Assembly (NCBI GenBank): GCA_050084515.1
Contig: CM114272.1
Span: 54,870,001 to 54,934,000 of the forward strand
Length of the DNA stretch: 64,000 nucleotides
Source of the DNA: Blasia pusilla
Lineage: Eukaryota > Marchantiophyta > Marchantiopsida > Blasiales
Reading direction: 5' to 3'
Positions 54,961-64,000 of this stretch are shown one piece after another; the first letter of the stretch is position 1, and every line of letters begins with the position of its first letter. A program made the translations under genes and the position numbers. The notes beneath the pieces are model-generated. The model made no database searches, was not told where the DNA came from, and saw only the letters and a list, made by a program, of their open reading frames with translations.

Positions 54961-57038
54961 GAGTAATCCCTCAATCACTCAAACTAAACATGCGGCACTC
55001 AATCTAGACTCTCTCATTGAGACGTGTGTTATGCGGAAACAAGCAGCGTGGTGCGGCAAATCACCCGATCTATGGTCTCATCGACAAACCATCCTCAATC
55101 CTGGACATCCCACACAGGTCTATGTCCCCTAAACCCATACATCATCAATGCTCCTAGCATCAACACGAAACCCAATATCCCAAATAACTTCCCAATACCC
55201 AAAAATCCCTCACACATGCAAGGTTAGAGACCATAATGGATAACCTGACAATAATGTCAATGTCGCTCCTCGGCAACTGCAAATCTTGACCCCAACTTGA
55301 TCATGGAGACAACTCCTCCAATCATCAAGTCATACTCTTCTTGTACTGACGCTGCTCAAACCTCCTCGATGAGCGGTGCAGGTCCAACGGTCCGATGCGG
55401 CACTGGCGGCACGGAACGGCTACAAACGGCACGGCACTCGGGAATGGGGTGAAGCACTCGGCAGCATACCCTCCTAAATCATAAATCCACACCCTCTCCT
55501 CCTTAGTGAAGGAGCGGCTCCACGATCAAGATGCCGTGGTGCGGCCACGAGCGGCATGACGGCGCATTTCGGCTACAAGCGTCACGGCATGGTACTCGAT
55601 CGTCGTCGAGCGGCTACCAATCACAACATAGCATCATGAAATGAAAAAACTCAAACACCATAATCCGAGGTCATCTGCCATCATTGGTTCATGACAAAAC
55701 TGCAATGACGGTGGCGTCCAAAACAAAGTATGTGGTGGCGATGCAAGTAAGAGAATCAACCGTCGTCATGAAAGACCCTGCACTCCGAAATGGCGGAAAT
55801 GGCAACCAAAGGGCGGAGAACAGACGAAAGCGGCTGTAAGCAGCGCTAGGCGGCGGCGGCAGCCAAAGGTGGATGGTGGATGGTAGACCATTGACGATGA
55901 CGGCCAACCATTGATGATGAGGATTGAACGTTGACGAAGGATCGTTGATGGTGACTATGACGGCGACGTCCGCCGCCGCCGTGGCGACTGGTTTAGGGTT
56001 TGAACAATTTAACCCTAAAAATTTCCTAGCAATGGCAATTTTGCAAGATTGACCATACCCTTTTGCTCGCAACTCCAAATTTTGCACTATCTATTGCACA
56101 ACGTGCACAGCTTCACAATCTACGATGTCATCAGAAAAAAGTTTGAATTGGACATTCCAATAAAATCTTACGGGGACTCTCGTAAAGCCCAATGTCTCTT
56201 TCTCCTACATAAAATTTGGCATCGCTTCCGCACTGATTTCTCCCAACGAAAATGTAAAACTTGTGAAAATACAAAGCAAAAAGCTACATGGTGTACCCGA
56301 GAGCACCAGCATGGGGCAACCCGCCCCCATACTCAATCCCTATCAAAAATTGGGCAGCGCTTCCGCGCACCACTCTTCCACACGAAAAATCGGCAAAGGA
56401 AACATCACAAGTAAGCGGCTCTTGCTCCGATGAGCACTCCCATGAACTGATGAACGGGGAATACAATCCCCAACCTGCAAAACCAGCGAGTAACCGGCAA
56501 GCTCCTCCATGAAGCTCTCTCACTCACTCAATCTCTCTTTGTAAAATAATATCCAATCTCTCTCACATGTGTGCACTCTCACATGTCTCTCAATGTCAAA
56601 CCAACTCACTCTCCTAATGAGAGGTTTGGGTTACACACACAAGGCAAGCAAGACCATAGCTCCGCCGCCTCATGCCAATAGGTTCAACAAAGAGAGAATG
56701 AGCTCTCAAGCTCTCTCTCCTTGAGGTATACCCCTCCCCTCTCCCAAACTCTCTCCATGGTAACCTATGCTCCCAAGTCACCTCCTTGGCTCTTAACCTG
56801 ATATAGGAGGTTAAGGGCCACTTACCAAAATATAAATTCAATCATATACTCAAAATGGTACTTGCCTAAAATAGTAAGTTCCTCAATATGGCTCCAAATG
56901 AGTCGAAACTAAGGGGAAACCTGCTCTCTCAAGTTTCCCGGGGCCTCAGTAGGTCATCCTCGACATACTGAGCCTGTCCTTTACTACTCACAAAGATGCT
57001 CTACTAGATCTCACCGGTCTATCCTAAAAGACGTGACA
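54961..57038 (-). mobile_element. MT-gypsy copy 6: 5' LTR and leader
   Basis: The LTR begins TGTCACGTCTTTTAGGATAG at 57038. It carries the CAACAAAGAGAGAATGAGCT block (about 56684-56703), the CGCTTCCGC-type segments (about 56225 and 56355), the telobox hairpin (55988-56020) and the leader down to gag. This is the only copy in the window with an uninterrupted LTR start, gag, protease, methyltransferase, RT, RNase H and integrase on one strand. Its leader at 55040 also supplies the empty-site sequence for the solo LTR insertion at 8528. Confidence 0.85.
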
Positions 57039-57380
57039 GTGGAGTGGAATGAATCCAAATGTCTTTATAAAATCCGTTCACATCTCCATTCACATCCTAC
57101 GATTGAGAAGTTCTTACGGGATAACTTGCATTCTGGAGCCTCTTGTCACATCTTAGTTAACTCACAAGTAGAGTTCTACGCAGGTCAAATACATCGATAT
57201 CTCTCAATGGAGATTTTTGTGCGTATATAAATCGCAACATAATACACATCCTTGGTCATATCTACACACCACACAACACCGATCTTCCCAACACACGGGT
57301 CGATCCACTCATAAAATAAATATACCCCCGCATATACATCAAGACCACACAACAATATATCTATGTATGTTGTCCTACAA
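57039..57380. other. Flank between MT-gypsy copy 6 and an older relic
   Basis: No gene, repeat or regulatory feature recognised. AT-rich, non-repetitive DNA that would be the pre-insertion flank of copy 6. Confidence 0.5.
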
Positions 57381-59090
57381 CACTACAATTAATCTTTGAG
57401 TTGATCCCTCCCAAGAGATCTAACACTCTCGCACCCTCCTCTAAACTCTGCCACACAATATATGTGGTATCCAAAGATATCAAGTCTCCAATCCAAGAGC
57501 ACGACCATGACTTGACTTTTTCTGCTCCAAGACACAGGCACGGCTCTATGCCCACCTCACGAGCTTGTTTACACTACTCTTCAACTCAATGCTCATACCC
57601 AAAAATGGTAAAGAGGTCTTCGTACCATGGGAAGAGACACCCATCTTGGCATGTCTCTCCATGGGACTATCCGCTGCAGGAATGTCCTCCGAATCTGCGT
57701 CTCCTCCAATAAATCTCTTGGTGAACTGATACCACATGTGAATATTACCAATGTGGTCACCATATCGTCACGTAATCGACCACCACTATGCCTTGCAAAC
57801 TGCACAGATAAATGGCTCGCCCATCCATCACCTTCTCATCATCCTACCAATAAGAAATCGTCTCCTCCCAAAAATCAATAATGAAACCAAGGGAGTACAA
57901 CACCGTACTCCCTACTTGCACATCATACGACTCTTTTGATGTCAGAATTGCCCAAGTGCACACCATCGCACTATCTGACTCATGCTCTGGTTGGAGTCTA
58001 ACTACTAAGTCTTGTCAAGTCATATATTGCGTGGGTGACACGCCCCCAATAGGGGTTTATATGTGAAAGGGACAAGGCTCAAGGTCGCCTTTCCTTAACC
58101 CCAATGCCAAACACGCCACCTTCCCTAACATCAAGGATTGCACGCCCGAATCAAGTTGAATGCACTACGGGTGATATACCATATTGGTTGGACCAACCAA
58201 ACGAAAGTCTCCAATTCAGTTGTCTAACAACACCACACAAGGAATCACCATGGCTTGCTCTATGGTTGTTCAAACTCGTATATCCACCAACTTCGCCAAC
58301 GCAACCTGCCATGATTGAGTGGGGGACGTCTCGAGCATATGGTCCGAGGGAAAATCCACCATCTCCTCAACAACCACCTCTGAATGAGAGGCAATCATCT
58401 CTCCATGCTCACACAGTATGGCAGCCAACCGGAACAACTCCACTATTCTAACTCCCATCGTCGCGAATTCTATGGTGGAAAACAACAGAGTCTGGCTCAT
58501 CCTTGTGACCACTTTGGCACCTCCAGCAACGCATTCAACACTGGCTCCATCCAAGATGGCATAGGAGTCGTCTCTCCAAGTCCTTGTGGCGTCATATCCC
58601 ACCTAAAGGCATCACTAGTTATCTAGGCACCATTGATGGTATATGCAATATATCTGAGAAGGTAAATGACTAGGGGAACCTAGGGTGTTGCCCACAAATT
58701 CCCACCTGTGGATCTATCTCCACCCCACCTAGCTCTCGATGGGCTGATCACTCTCATAGACCCCCAATGGGTGCATCATCGTCATGGTAGCAATCCTCTA
58801 TCCCAACTGATCAATGCGGGTGAGAAGCGCTACATCGGGTGCATGTCTCCCATCTCCTCTGAGTGGTGGTGGAACCCTACCACCACGGTTTTCAACTCCT
58901 CCATCTCCACCAACTCTCTCACCCCTAGGCCCTTGGCCTACCTCTAGACATAGCTCTCAACAAAGATCAAAACGCATATACCTAGTGTGACCATATCAAT
59001 GACAATGGCTACATTGCAACTATGGTGGGGCCATCCTAGGTGACTCTCAAGCAATTGTAGGTGTCATGACCATACGGATTATGTCATAGA
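57381..59090 (-). pseudogene. Old, divergent MT-gypsy relic (gag end, protease, methyltransferase start)
   Basis: On the minus strand the order gag, protease, methyltransferase is kept. The zinc-knuckle-like DNA is near 59030-58980. Pieces such as ATLCEHGEMIASHSEVVVEE and PSDHMLETSPTQSWQVALAK are at 58500-58280. Protease remains are near 58150-58080 (SLMLGKVACLALGLRKGDLE, CPFHI), its C-terminal fold SYDVQVGSTVLYPLGFIIDF near 57930-57880, and motif I RVLDLLGGIN near 57440-57400. Only the first motif of the methyltransferase is left before the relic fades. Divergence is clearly greater than between copies 1-6, so this belongs to an older branch, perhaps that of the copy at 60917. Confidence 0.7.
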
Positions 59091-60916
59091 GTATAGAGTG
59101 CTAGTAGAGGCCATACCTTATGTAGGGTCGTAGTGTCTAGGTAGAGATGCGGTTTCATACATAGGATTGGGGGTTACTCAGTTTAGGGTGACTTTTCCAG
59201 TAGGGCCCGCTCTTAGGTTGGAGGATATAGTGTGGAGTGCACTCAAAGAACTGTAAGTTCTTTGAGTTGAGCCTGTTGCGTTGGGAGTTAGCCTTGGTAG
59301 TGAGTAGAGCTCTTGGCTATGGTGGTTCCCGCAAGCTTCGACTAGGATTCTCCCATCGTGGAGTGGGTTTGGCTCGATTGTATGTGAATCTATCCGTGTT
59401 TTATGATAGTAGGTCTTTCACGGATTTCACTCAAAGAAGTGGAGTAGATCGATGGTAGCTTCGATCATGGATCAGTAGGATCTGGTTAGGGCTGATTGTG
59501 TACTCAGCCGTGGATGTTCGTGGTTTGTGGCCTATGTTGGAGGTGGGAATCTGGTGCGTGATTGGTTGGGAAATAAGCGTCTTGCAGAGAGCTTTCCAAC
59601 GCACTTTAGATCGCCGATTTCGTCAAGGGAGTTGGAAGTTATCAAGGATTGAAGATTCTGGTTCGTGTTCGACGGTTTTCTGATGTGGAGGGCTTGGAGT
59701 GCGGAAGCTGTGTTGAAGTTTATCCAGATCGGGTGAGAGGTTCCTGTTGCTACTTGTATTGTGATCTCATTTGAATCTATCTGCTTGAGTGTGTGGAGCG
59801 TTGCGAATTTCTGTGTGCATGAATCTGGGTGGAAGCGCTATCGGATTTGTGATTCTTGAGGTGTATGGACAACAAGTTTGTTTGATTTTTAGCTCAGAGT
59901 ACAGAGCTTGGTTGTAGCTGATTTTTTATGGAGAGATAGCTATGGTGGCCAATTGAATTCTGGTTGAAACAGATTCAATTTTGGTTGAGGATTTGTGGAG
60001 TAATTGCTGATCAAAATTTTGCAGACTATGATAGATAGTTATGGTGGATAGCAGATCGGAGGGGTTGGTCGGTTGGTAACTCGTCCGTTGTTGGAGATAC
60101 CTATTCCATTGGGGGCGCCCTAGTTGGGCCTCTCTCCATAGTGAAGCATGGCGAAGCGTGGCGAACGGCGCATGTCTCGAGCATTTCGAGGCTTCGAGGC
60201 TTCGAGGCAACTTGTGGTAGCTCGGGGCGAGTGGGCGTGAGAGGCAGAGTAAGGAGCAAGCAAGCAAGCTTGCTTGCTTGGGCGTTAGGCAGTTTTTGCA
60301 GGATTTGTGAGTTTAGTGTTGCATAATTGATCATCCATCTTTGGGCTATTCTGCCTGGAAGACGCTTAAATGCTGAGTTCTTAACTATGCCAGTGTACAC
60401 ACTAGTGTAGTTGATTTGGTGTTGTTTGGAGATGTGTTAGGCACTTTATGCATCTTGGGTTTTTGGTTGATGGACCTCTAGCGCATAGTACGGTGTAGCC
60501 TCTCCATGCATGTGATATTTTCAGGTGCTGCGAGTGCGACTAGCACGTCATCGACTAACGGCAGAGTAGCTATTGCGTTAGAATTGTGTGGTGGGTTCTG
60601 TGGATTCAGGGGGCGCCACGTTTGGTGGATTGTGTTACCTTGATTTCCATTTGCGATTGGAGGGTTGTCGTTGGACTTCCTGTGTTTGGATCCCCTCCAT
60701 CGTTGCTTCTTGCTTGCACGCCCATTGTTAGGGTTGACGTTGATTTCTAGAATAGTTTTACTCATGTGTGCTACCGGTAGTGAGGCTATAGTGATGACCA
60801 GTAGACCATGGGAGGCTTCTTGTATTTATGACAGGTTAGGTTGCCTACACCCATAGCTAGTAGAGCTAGAATAGTATAGCGACATCGACGTCACTTGGTT
60901 ACTTAGTGGTGGTGAT
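59091..60916. other. Region before the divergent MT-gypsy copy, probable leader or LTR
   Basis: No assignable protein. It probably holds the LTR or leader of the plus-strand element that follows, but I found no second copy or TG..CA boundary to prove this. It contains a short hairpin (AAAGAACTGTAAGTTCTTT near 59245) and a perfect 24-bp palindrome at 60257-60280, and short tandem units (GAGGCTTC) near 60187-60207. Confidence 0.45.
60257..60280. repeat. Perfect 24-bp palindrome centred on AAGCTT
   Basis: CAAGCAAGCAAG is followed immediately by CTTGCTTGCTTG, a perfect dyad that could form a cruciform or a stable hairpin in RNA. It lies in the presumed leader of the divergent element. Confidence 0.9.
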
Positions 60917-61920
60917 TTGGTGGTAGTGCGGCTTCGGCGTTGGTTATCACGGAGTTGTCTGGTTGGGGACCGTGGTGCGGACAGTGGTGGTTTTACACAG
61001 AGTGGATTGAGGTATCGGCTACCTTTTCCACTTCCGACGGTTGATGAAGAGGAGGACGGGGGTGTTCCAAACACCGAGTCTTCTACGTTGTTATCGAGTG
61101 TTGCAGCTCCATTGATTTGGGACATGGACGGGATATATGGGGCCATGAAGGGCCCACGAAAATACTCGGATGCAGTGGGCACCATTGAGTTGGAGGACTT
61201 CATTCAGGAGTTTGATACGTGGTGTGATATGCAGATGTTGCGAAACGCCACGTTGTTTACACCCTTCTTGGCTTGGAAGGGGTTGTTTCAGCACTTGGAG
61301 GGACCACCCATGGACGATTACCATGAGTTTAGGAAGGACCATGTTGCTGAGATTGAGGCGTGGAGACAATATTGGTCTCCAGTCTATGTGTCTATTACCC
61401 ATGGTGGTATTGGTAGTTGTGCTCCTACTATGCCAGCGAGCCCGACGTTGAGTGGTACGAGTACGAGTCGGAGTGGGGGTACCACTGGAGGTACCCATGG
61501 AGGTACCAGTGGGGATACTAGTGGAGGTACTAGTGCCCCACCGTCCTTTAGCCTGGTATCAGAGTTCTTCAAGAGGTTGAAGAAGAACTATCAAGGAGTG
61601 AAGACAGAAGTTGAGGAGTCTTCAAGAAATTGAGCGAAAGACTGGTGAGAGTCTTCGTGAGGCATACACTCGTATGCGACGCTTGATTTCAATTACCCAT
61701 GGTGTGACTGAGGCTCATGCAGTCCAGTTTTGGTATGGGATCTTGGACAGAGAGTTGCACTGCAGGGTATGTGATGCTACTCTTATGAGTGATGATTTAT
61801 CCACATTGACCCATGTGTTTGCTCTATCTGAGAAGATTGAGCTTAACATGGTGGAGGAGAGAGTGGTGACATCCGCATTCAGTAGGGATACAACTAATAC
61901 TTCTCGTGTTCAGTAGTCCA
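60917..61920 (+). pseudogene. gag: Divergent MT-gypsy copy: gag
   Basis: Frame 60917-61633 carries the family Gag core in a diverged form: IWDMDGIYGAMKGPRKYSDA, VGTIELEDFIQEFDTWCDMQ, LFQHLEGPPMDDYHEFRKDH and VAEIEAWRQYWSPVYVS. A Gly/Thr-rich stretch follows (GGTHGGTSGDTSGGTS), then SEFFKRLKKNYQGVKTE. A frame change leads to 61611-61916: ERKTGESLREAYTRMRRLIS, THGVTEAHAV and LSEKIELNMVEER. The N terminus (60917 Met) is uncertain because the frame extends upstream without a clear start. The protein differs from copies 1-6 at perhaps half of positions outside the core. Confidence 0.8.
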
Positions 61921-62680
61921 CCTCACAATCTCGTAGTAGTGGTGGTGGTAGTAGTAGTGGGAGTCGTGGGGGGTACACACGACCTCAGTCAAGTCCTAGA
62001 GGGACACTTGCGTAGAGACCATTGCCGTCATTTTTGCCCCGCAACAAGGACAGTCATGTTGGACATGTGGAGGTGATCATGTTAGGAGGTTTTGTCCTCA
62101 AGAGGATGGGAGACGGACTTTGGAGGATGGGCCTCAGTCGGCCCCAACTTAGTGTGATTATTGCGGGAGACCAGGTCATCCTCGAGAGCGTTGCTTTGAT
62201 CTTCATCCAGAGTTGAGATCAAGCTGTGGCCGTGGTGGAGTAGGGGTGGTAGAGGTGGACCAGTGGTTGGAGAGCCTACGGTGGTTACCCCTACCACTAC
62301 GACAGAAATAGCTATGGCTGCCAGGATTGAGTAGTTGGAGCAGAAGTTGGCTACTATGGCTGGCATCCAACATAGAGCAAGTTCGGGAGCAGGGGCTTCC
62401 ACCTCTTATGGAGGGGATGATCTCTCTTATATGGTGAGTGCAACATAGGTTGAGGCATCAGTTGCAGTTACGAGAGGAGCCACTCGAGCATCAGAGCCAC
62501 GTGGTGCTACTGTGGAGTTGGACCCACAGAGGGGTGAGGCTGGGAGGCAAGCTAGGCTTCCCTAGTCATTCTTGTTGTCTGAGGTGCTTAGGACTCCATC
62601 CATGGTTCCTACGTAGCCTTTTGAGCCTACAGTGGGGACTGAGGCATCTACATCGCGTGTAGTAGACACCGATGCAGCTT
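61921..62680 (+). pseudogene. Divergent MT-gypsy copy: zinc knuckles and coiled region
   Basis: Two zinc knuckles: CWTCGGDHVRRFC (near 62067-62105) and CDYCGRPGHPRERC (near 62153-62195; canonical C2-C4-H4-C). In-frame TAGs occur where the related copies have Gln: before SXSTS near 61914, in LAxRPLP near 62013, before CDYC near 62150, in IExLEQK near 62331, and in ARLPxSF near 62563. The coiled stretch LEQKLATMAGIQ is near 62335-62370. It is the C-terminal part of gag and the link to the protease. Confidence 0.75.
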
Positions 62681-63700
62681 CAAGTGTAGTATGGTGGATG
62701 GCAACATTTATTTATTTATGGCTTTAGGAATTGACTTAGCTCATGTATTTCAGATAGCAGCCACGTTGTGTGAACGTGGGGGTGTTACTGCTATACGTGC
62801 TGAGGTAGATGAGGGTATTGCGGTGGAGCGACCCTCTATGTCAGGTGTAGCATTGAGTATCAGTGCTACTTGGCAGGCAACAGCGGCGAAGATGGATGCA
62901 TTACCTGCCCGCCAGCCATTGATCGTGAGAGGCTTATACCTGGTGTATGTATGTTGGACAACCGGAGTGGGATTCCGATTGGTGAGTCCTACAGGATAGG
63001 TGTATAGACCAGATAGAGTCTTGTTAGACTCTGGTGCCCAACCTTTGATGTTGGGAAAGGCGGCATGTATTGGTTTGGGTATTCGAAGGTCAGAGCTTGA
63101 GCCTTGCCCATTCCAGATTCAAACATCACTTGGAGGAGCCAATGATAGGTCTCAATTCATGACACGGGAGAAGTTTTCTATATAGTTGAGACCAGATCAT
63201 GTGATTGATAGCTCCTGGTTAGGAGTACCTGCAGTGGTCACATCAGCCGAGTCGTATGATGTTCTAGTTGGAGGAGCAGTATTATACCCGATGGGTTTTC
63301 AGATGGACTACTGGACTGAGACAGCGTCTTATAGACCTGGTTGGCAGTTCGGGGATGGACGTATGAGCCAGGTTCCTATGAGATTTATTTATGGGGCTCA
63401 ACTAGGAGGGTCTTCCCCAACAGTGTTAGCATCTGTGGTTGATTTTAGTGGAGAAGTCACTTGGCCAGGAGACTTTTTGGAGGGTAATATTTATGTTATG
63501 GATTCTCCTGTGCATGAGGAGGTAGAGGAGGTCCCTAGTTTTGCAGCAGTGGCATCCTCATCATTGGATGTGCCACTTTGGAGTTCAGGCGGTGTGCACT
63601 ACGGCAGGAGGCTGATGGCTTAGTGCAGGAGGCTTGGTGTGAGGCTGTTATACCTCATGAGGAAGAGGAGGCCCCACGACGGACTCCTACTTTTGGTCCA
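62681..63700 (+). pseudogene. Divergent MT-gypsy copy: protease region
   Basis: HVFQIAATLCERGG (about 62740) corresponds to the AEAFRLAATLCE segment of other copies, and ISATWQATAAKMDALPARQP to SWQAAVARMAERPAR. The catalytic triplet is DSG (63027-63035) in LLDSGAQPLMLGKAACIGL, intact. The C-terminal fold is SYDVLVGGAVLYPMGFQMDY, then TASYRPGWQFGDGRM (63245-63365). The linker to the methyltransferase includes VDFSGEVTWPGDFLEGNIYV. Stops at 62997-62999 and 63183-63185 and a frame change near 63600 interrupt it. Confidence 0.78.
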
Positions 63701-64000
63701 GCTGGGTTATCCCCTTTGGATACTACACCCATTGTATGGCAGTATCCGCCGGAGGGCATTTGTGTGTTAGATCTCTTTGGTGGGATTAGCACTGGTTTGG
63801 CTGTAGTGTTGCACGCCGGTAGTCTTGTGCGGAGATACGTGTATGTGGAGCAAGATGAGACGGCCCAGAGAGTCTCATCCCGACATATTGGTCAGTTGAT
63901 GTGGAGATTTCTTGAGTTGTTTCCGCCATCAGCTATTCGTGGGTACCAACGTGCTTTTCCGTCACACATTGCATTGTTGGGAGCGCAGGACCTTGAGAGG
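63701..64000 (+). pseudogene. Divergent MT-gypsy copy: DNMT3-like methyltransferase N-terminal part (cut by window end)
   Basis: The frame reads TPIVWQYPPEGICVLDLFGG, then ISTGLAVVLHAGSLVRRYVY, then VEQDETAQRVSSRHIGQLMW, and LLGAQDLER at the edge. Motif I DLFGGISTG starts at about 63770 and is intact, followed by the acidic residue in YVYVEQDE that usually contacts the SAM ribose. The window ends just before motif IV. No stop is seen in the 100 residues visible. It shows that the methyltransferase was already between protease and RT in the common ancestor of both branches; the alternative, gain twice at the same place, is less simple. Confidence 0.82.

Noticed and set aside
55600-55640. Primer-binding site of the MT-gypsy family (TGGTAGCCGCTC on the minus strand)
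   Set aside because: It starts with TGG but no CA-ending LTR precedes it and I could not match it to a tRNA 3' end with confidence.
61900-62600. TAG read as Gln (recoded stop codon)
   Set aside because: Other copies have CAG at the same places, TAG also replaces Trp codons (47406, 12274), and frameshifts coexist, so decay explains it better.

Overview
The window looks like nuclear, repeat-rich DNA of a streptophyte, most likely a land plant. The evidence is a spliced host-type gene with a plant-like VASt domain, GT-AG introns, Ty1/copia and Ty3/gypsy retrotransposons, a Mutator-like transposon and plant-type telobox motifs (AAACCCTAA). The presence of a DNMT3-like rather than DRM-like methyltransferase would suit a non-seed lineage, but I cannot name the species. 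No rRNA, tRNA or CRISPR was recognised, and apart from one gene fragment at the left end everything I can identify is mobile DNA, mostly broken.

Layout. 1-6190: single-copy-looking DNA with two exons of a VASt-domain protein (1980-2664, minus) and no other recognisable gene. 6190-18020: a head-to-head pair of copies of one Ty3/gypsy family (called here MT-gypsy), interrupted by a solo LTR (8528-9797). 18021-37223: a Mutator-like DNA transposon with GA-rich terminal inverted repeats and an 8-base target duplication, inserted in an MT-gypsy LTR. It carries a plus-strand transposase gene, a divergent minus-strand accessory gene, and arrays of a 10-5-10 palindrome. It has itself been invaded by LTR elements (22106-28925). 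37224-57038: further MT-gypsy copies in both orientations plus a truncated copia element (41504-44534). 57039-64000: relics of a divergent branch of the MT-gypsy family, including a copy cut by the window edge.

The most notable content is the MT-gypsy family. Reading its copies together, the internal order is gag (two zinc knuckles), DSG aspartic protease, a C5-cytosine methyltransferase domain resembling DNMT3, reverse transcriptase, RNase H, integrase, and a C-terminal PHD finger, then a polypurine tract and LTR. An element able to write cytosine methylation and possibly to read histone tails is unusual. All copies here carry stops or frameshifts, many of them CAG to TAG.

The Mutator-like element adds a second methyltransferase-related protein: its accessory gene contains a degenerate beta-class amino-methyltransferase fold (DLPSG in place of DPPYG, then a PGD/VFD motif I region). 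The palindromic arrays lie between its two divergent genes and inside introns of both, so they are candidate binding sites for an element-encoded protein. Thus two unrelated transposons in one window carry methyltransferase-derived genes.
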